A DNA stretch of 14,410 bases from Burkholderiales bacterium (GTDB taxonomy: Bacteria; Pseudomonadota; Gammaproteobacteria; Burkholderiales; Casimicrobiaceae): contig JAITMH010000122.1 in NCBI GenBank assembly GCA_031277445.1, forward strand, positions 1 through 14,410, read 5' to 3'. The translations under genes were made by a program, and so were the position numbers. Below the pieces are notes generated by a model, which saw only the letters and a list, made by a program, of their open reading frames with translations, did not search any database and was not told the origin of the DNA. Shown here piece by piece: positions 14,022 to 14,410 of this stretch. The stretch's first letter is position 1. Every line of letters begins with the position of its first letter.

Positions 14022-14356
14022 GGAATCAGGAATCAGGTATTAGGGATCAGAGGTCAGCGGCTATTCTACTACTCTCTTTAGGGTCTTGCGTTCTTACGCG
14101 GAAACGCGGAGAAAAGCTTTTGACCCCGAAAAACACGAAAGCCACGAAAAAAAATAGCTGTCATTCTGCGCGAAGTCGCAGAATCCATGCGGCGTTGGCC
14201 AGAAGCCGCGCGTAGCCCGGATAAGCGAAGCGCCATCCGGGAACCTTTCTCACGCAAAGGCGCGAAGCCGTTTTCATGGATTCTGCGACTTCGCTTCGCT
14301 CCGCGCAGAATGACGGAGTTCTGATTCCTGATTCCTGATTCCTGACCTCTGATACC
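14022..14356. repeat. Composite repeat island bounded by inverted heptad arrays
   Basis: A left heptad array in - orientation (14022-14056: GGAATCA, GGAATCA, GGTATTA, GGGATCA, GAGGTCA) and a right one in + orientation (14322-14356: three TGATTCC, then TGACCTC, TGATACC) enclose other modules. These are the ACGAAA-rich run (14122-14154), a CATTCTGCG...CGCAGAATCCATG hairpin (14162-14189), a GTAG-footed REP hairpin (14212-14241; stem 14216-14222 with 14235-14241), a CACGCAAAGGCGCGAAG run (about 14251-14267), and an inverted longer copy of the CATTCTGCG module (14275-14314). Confidence 0.8.
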
Positions 14357-14410
14357 CGCTCCAACGCTTCATACAAAACGTCAACCGATTGGCGTTCCAA
14401 CTGCCTCGAT
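14161..14410 (-). CDS. Partial reading frame entering from the right edge, with repeat-derived C-terminus
   Basis: A - strand frame is open from the window edge to 14161. Only about the first 18 residues seen (SRQLERQSVDVLYEALER) come from DNA outside repeats; from there on every codon lies in the repeat island (EVRNQESGIR from heptads, then the hairpin modules). It could be the end of a real gene whose tail was replaced by repeats. The visible part does not resemble the C-terminus of the CcoI copper ATPase that might be expected upstream of ccoS. I do not recognise it. Confidence 0.3.
   Translation of the reverse strand, partial: SRQLERQSVDVLYEALERVSEVRNQESGIRTPSFCAERSEVAESMKTASRLCVRKVPGWRFAYPGYARLLANAAWILRLRAE

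Overview
The window looks like chromosomal DNA of a betaproteobacterium. This rests on the form of the cbb3 oxidase cluster (ccoS then ccoNOQP then ccoGH), an Fe-S FNR of the betaproteobacterial type lying beside it, an E. coli Can-type carbonic anhydrase, and intergenic DNA packed with short interspersed repeats. It is a resemblance judgement, not a search result; genus cannot be told from here.

Layout. Positions 1-573 hold no gene but a stack of dispersed repeats, ending in a promoter. A two-gene + strand unit follows: an exported methyltransferase-like lipoprotein (574-1383) and an APC-family amino-acid permease (1398-2756), closed by a terminator made from a repeat hairpin. Then, on the - strand, come a brnT/brnA toxin-antitoxin pair (2945-3470) with its own promoter, and a membrane protein with six N-terminal helices fused to a PstS-like binding domain (3592-5088). 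A second - strand pair is a TraB/GumN-family exported protein (6114-7004) and a beta-carbonic anhydrase (5422-6087). fnr lies on + at 7424-8221 and converges on the respiratory cluster.

Respiratory region, 8319-14008 on the - strand: ccoS, ccoN, ccoO, ccoQ, ccoP, a terminator, ccoG, ccoH. Together they encode the structural subunits of a high-affinity cbb3 cytochrome oxidase plus assembly factors. Upstream of ccoN there is a good FNR box (13730-13743) placed about 41 bp before the predicted transcription start, with a TACAAT -10, so the neighbouring fnr probably switches the oxidase on at low oxygen. The copper ATPase gene ccoI is not in the window.

The most unusual material is the intergenic repeat system. 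Five places carry the same modules in different combinations and orientations: GTAG-footed REP-like hairpins (including one REPIN-like pair), ACGAAAAACACGAAA-type A-rich runs, a CATTCTGCG...CGCAGAAT hairpin, and arrays of a 7-bp repeat (TGATTCC and variants). The 7-bp array has stops in all frames on one strand and is open in all frames on the other. It has been taken into the 3' end of ccoH, where it writes the last 15 residues, and a REP-type GTAG supplies the stop codon. I found no CRISPR array, tRNA, rRNA, insertion sequence or transposase, and no clear new defence system.
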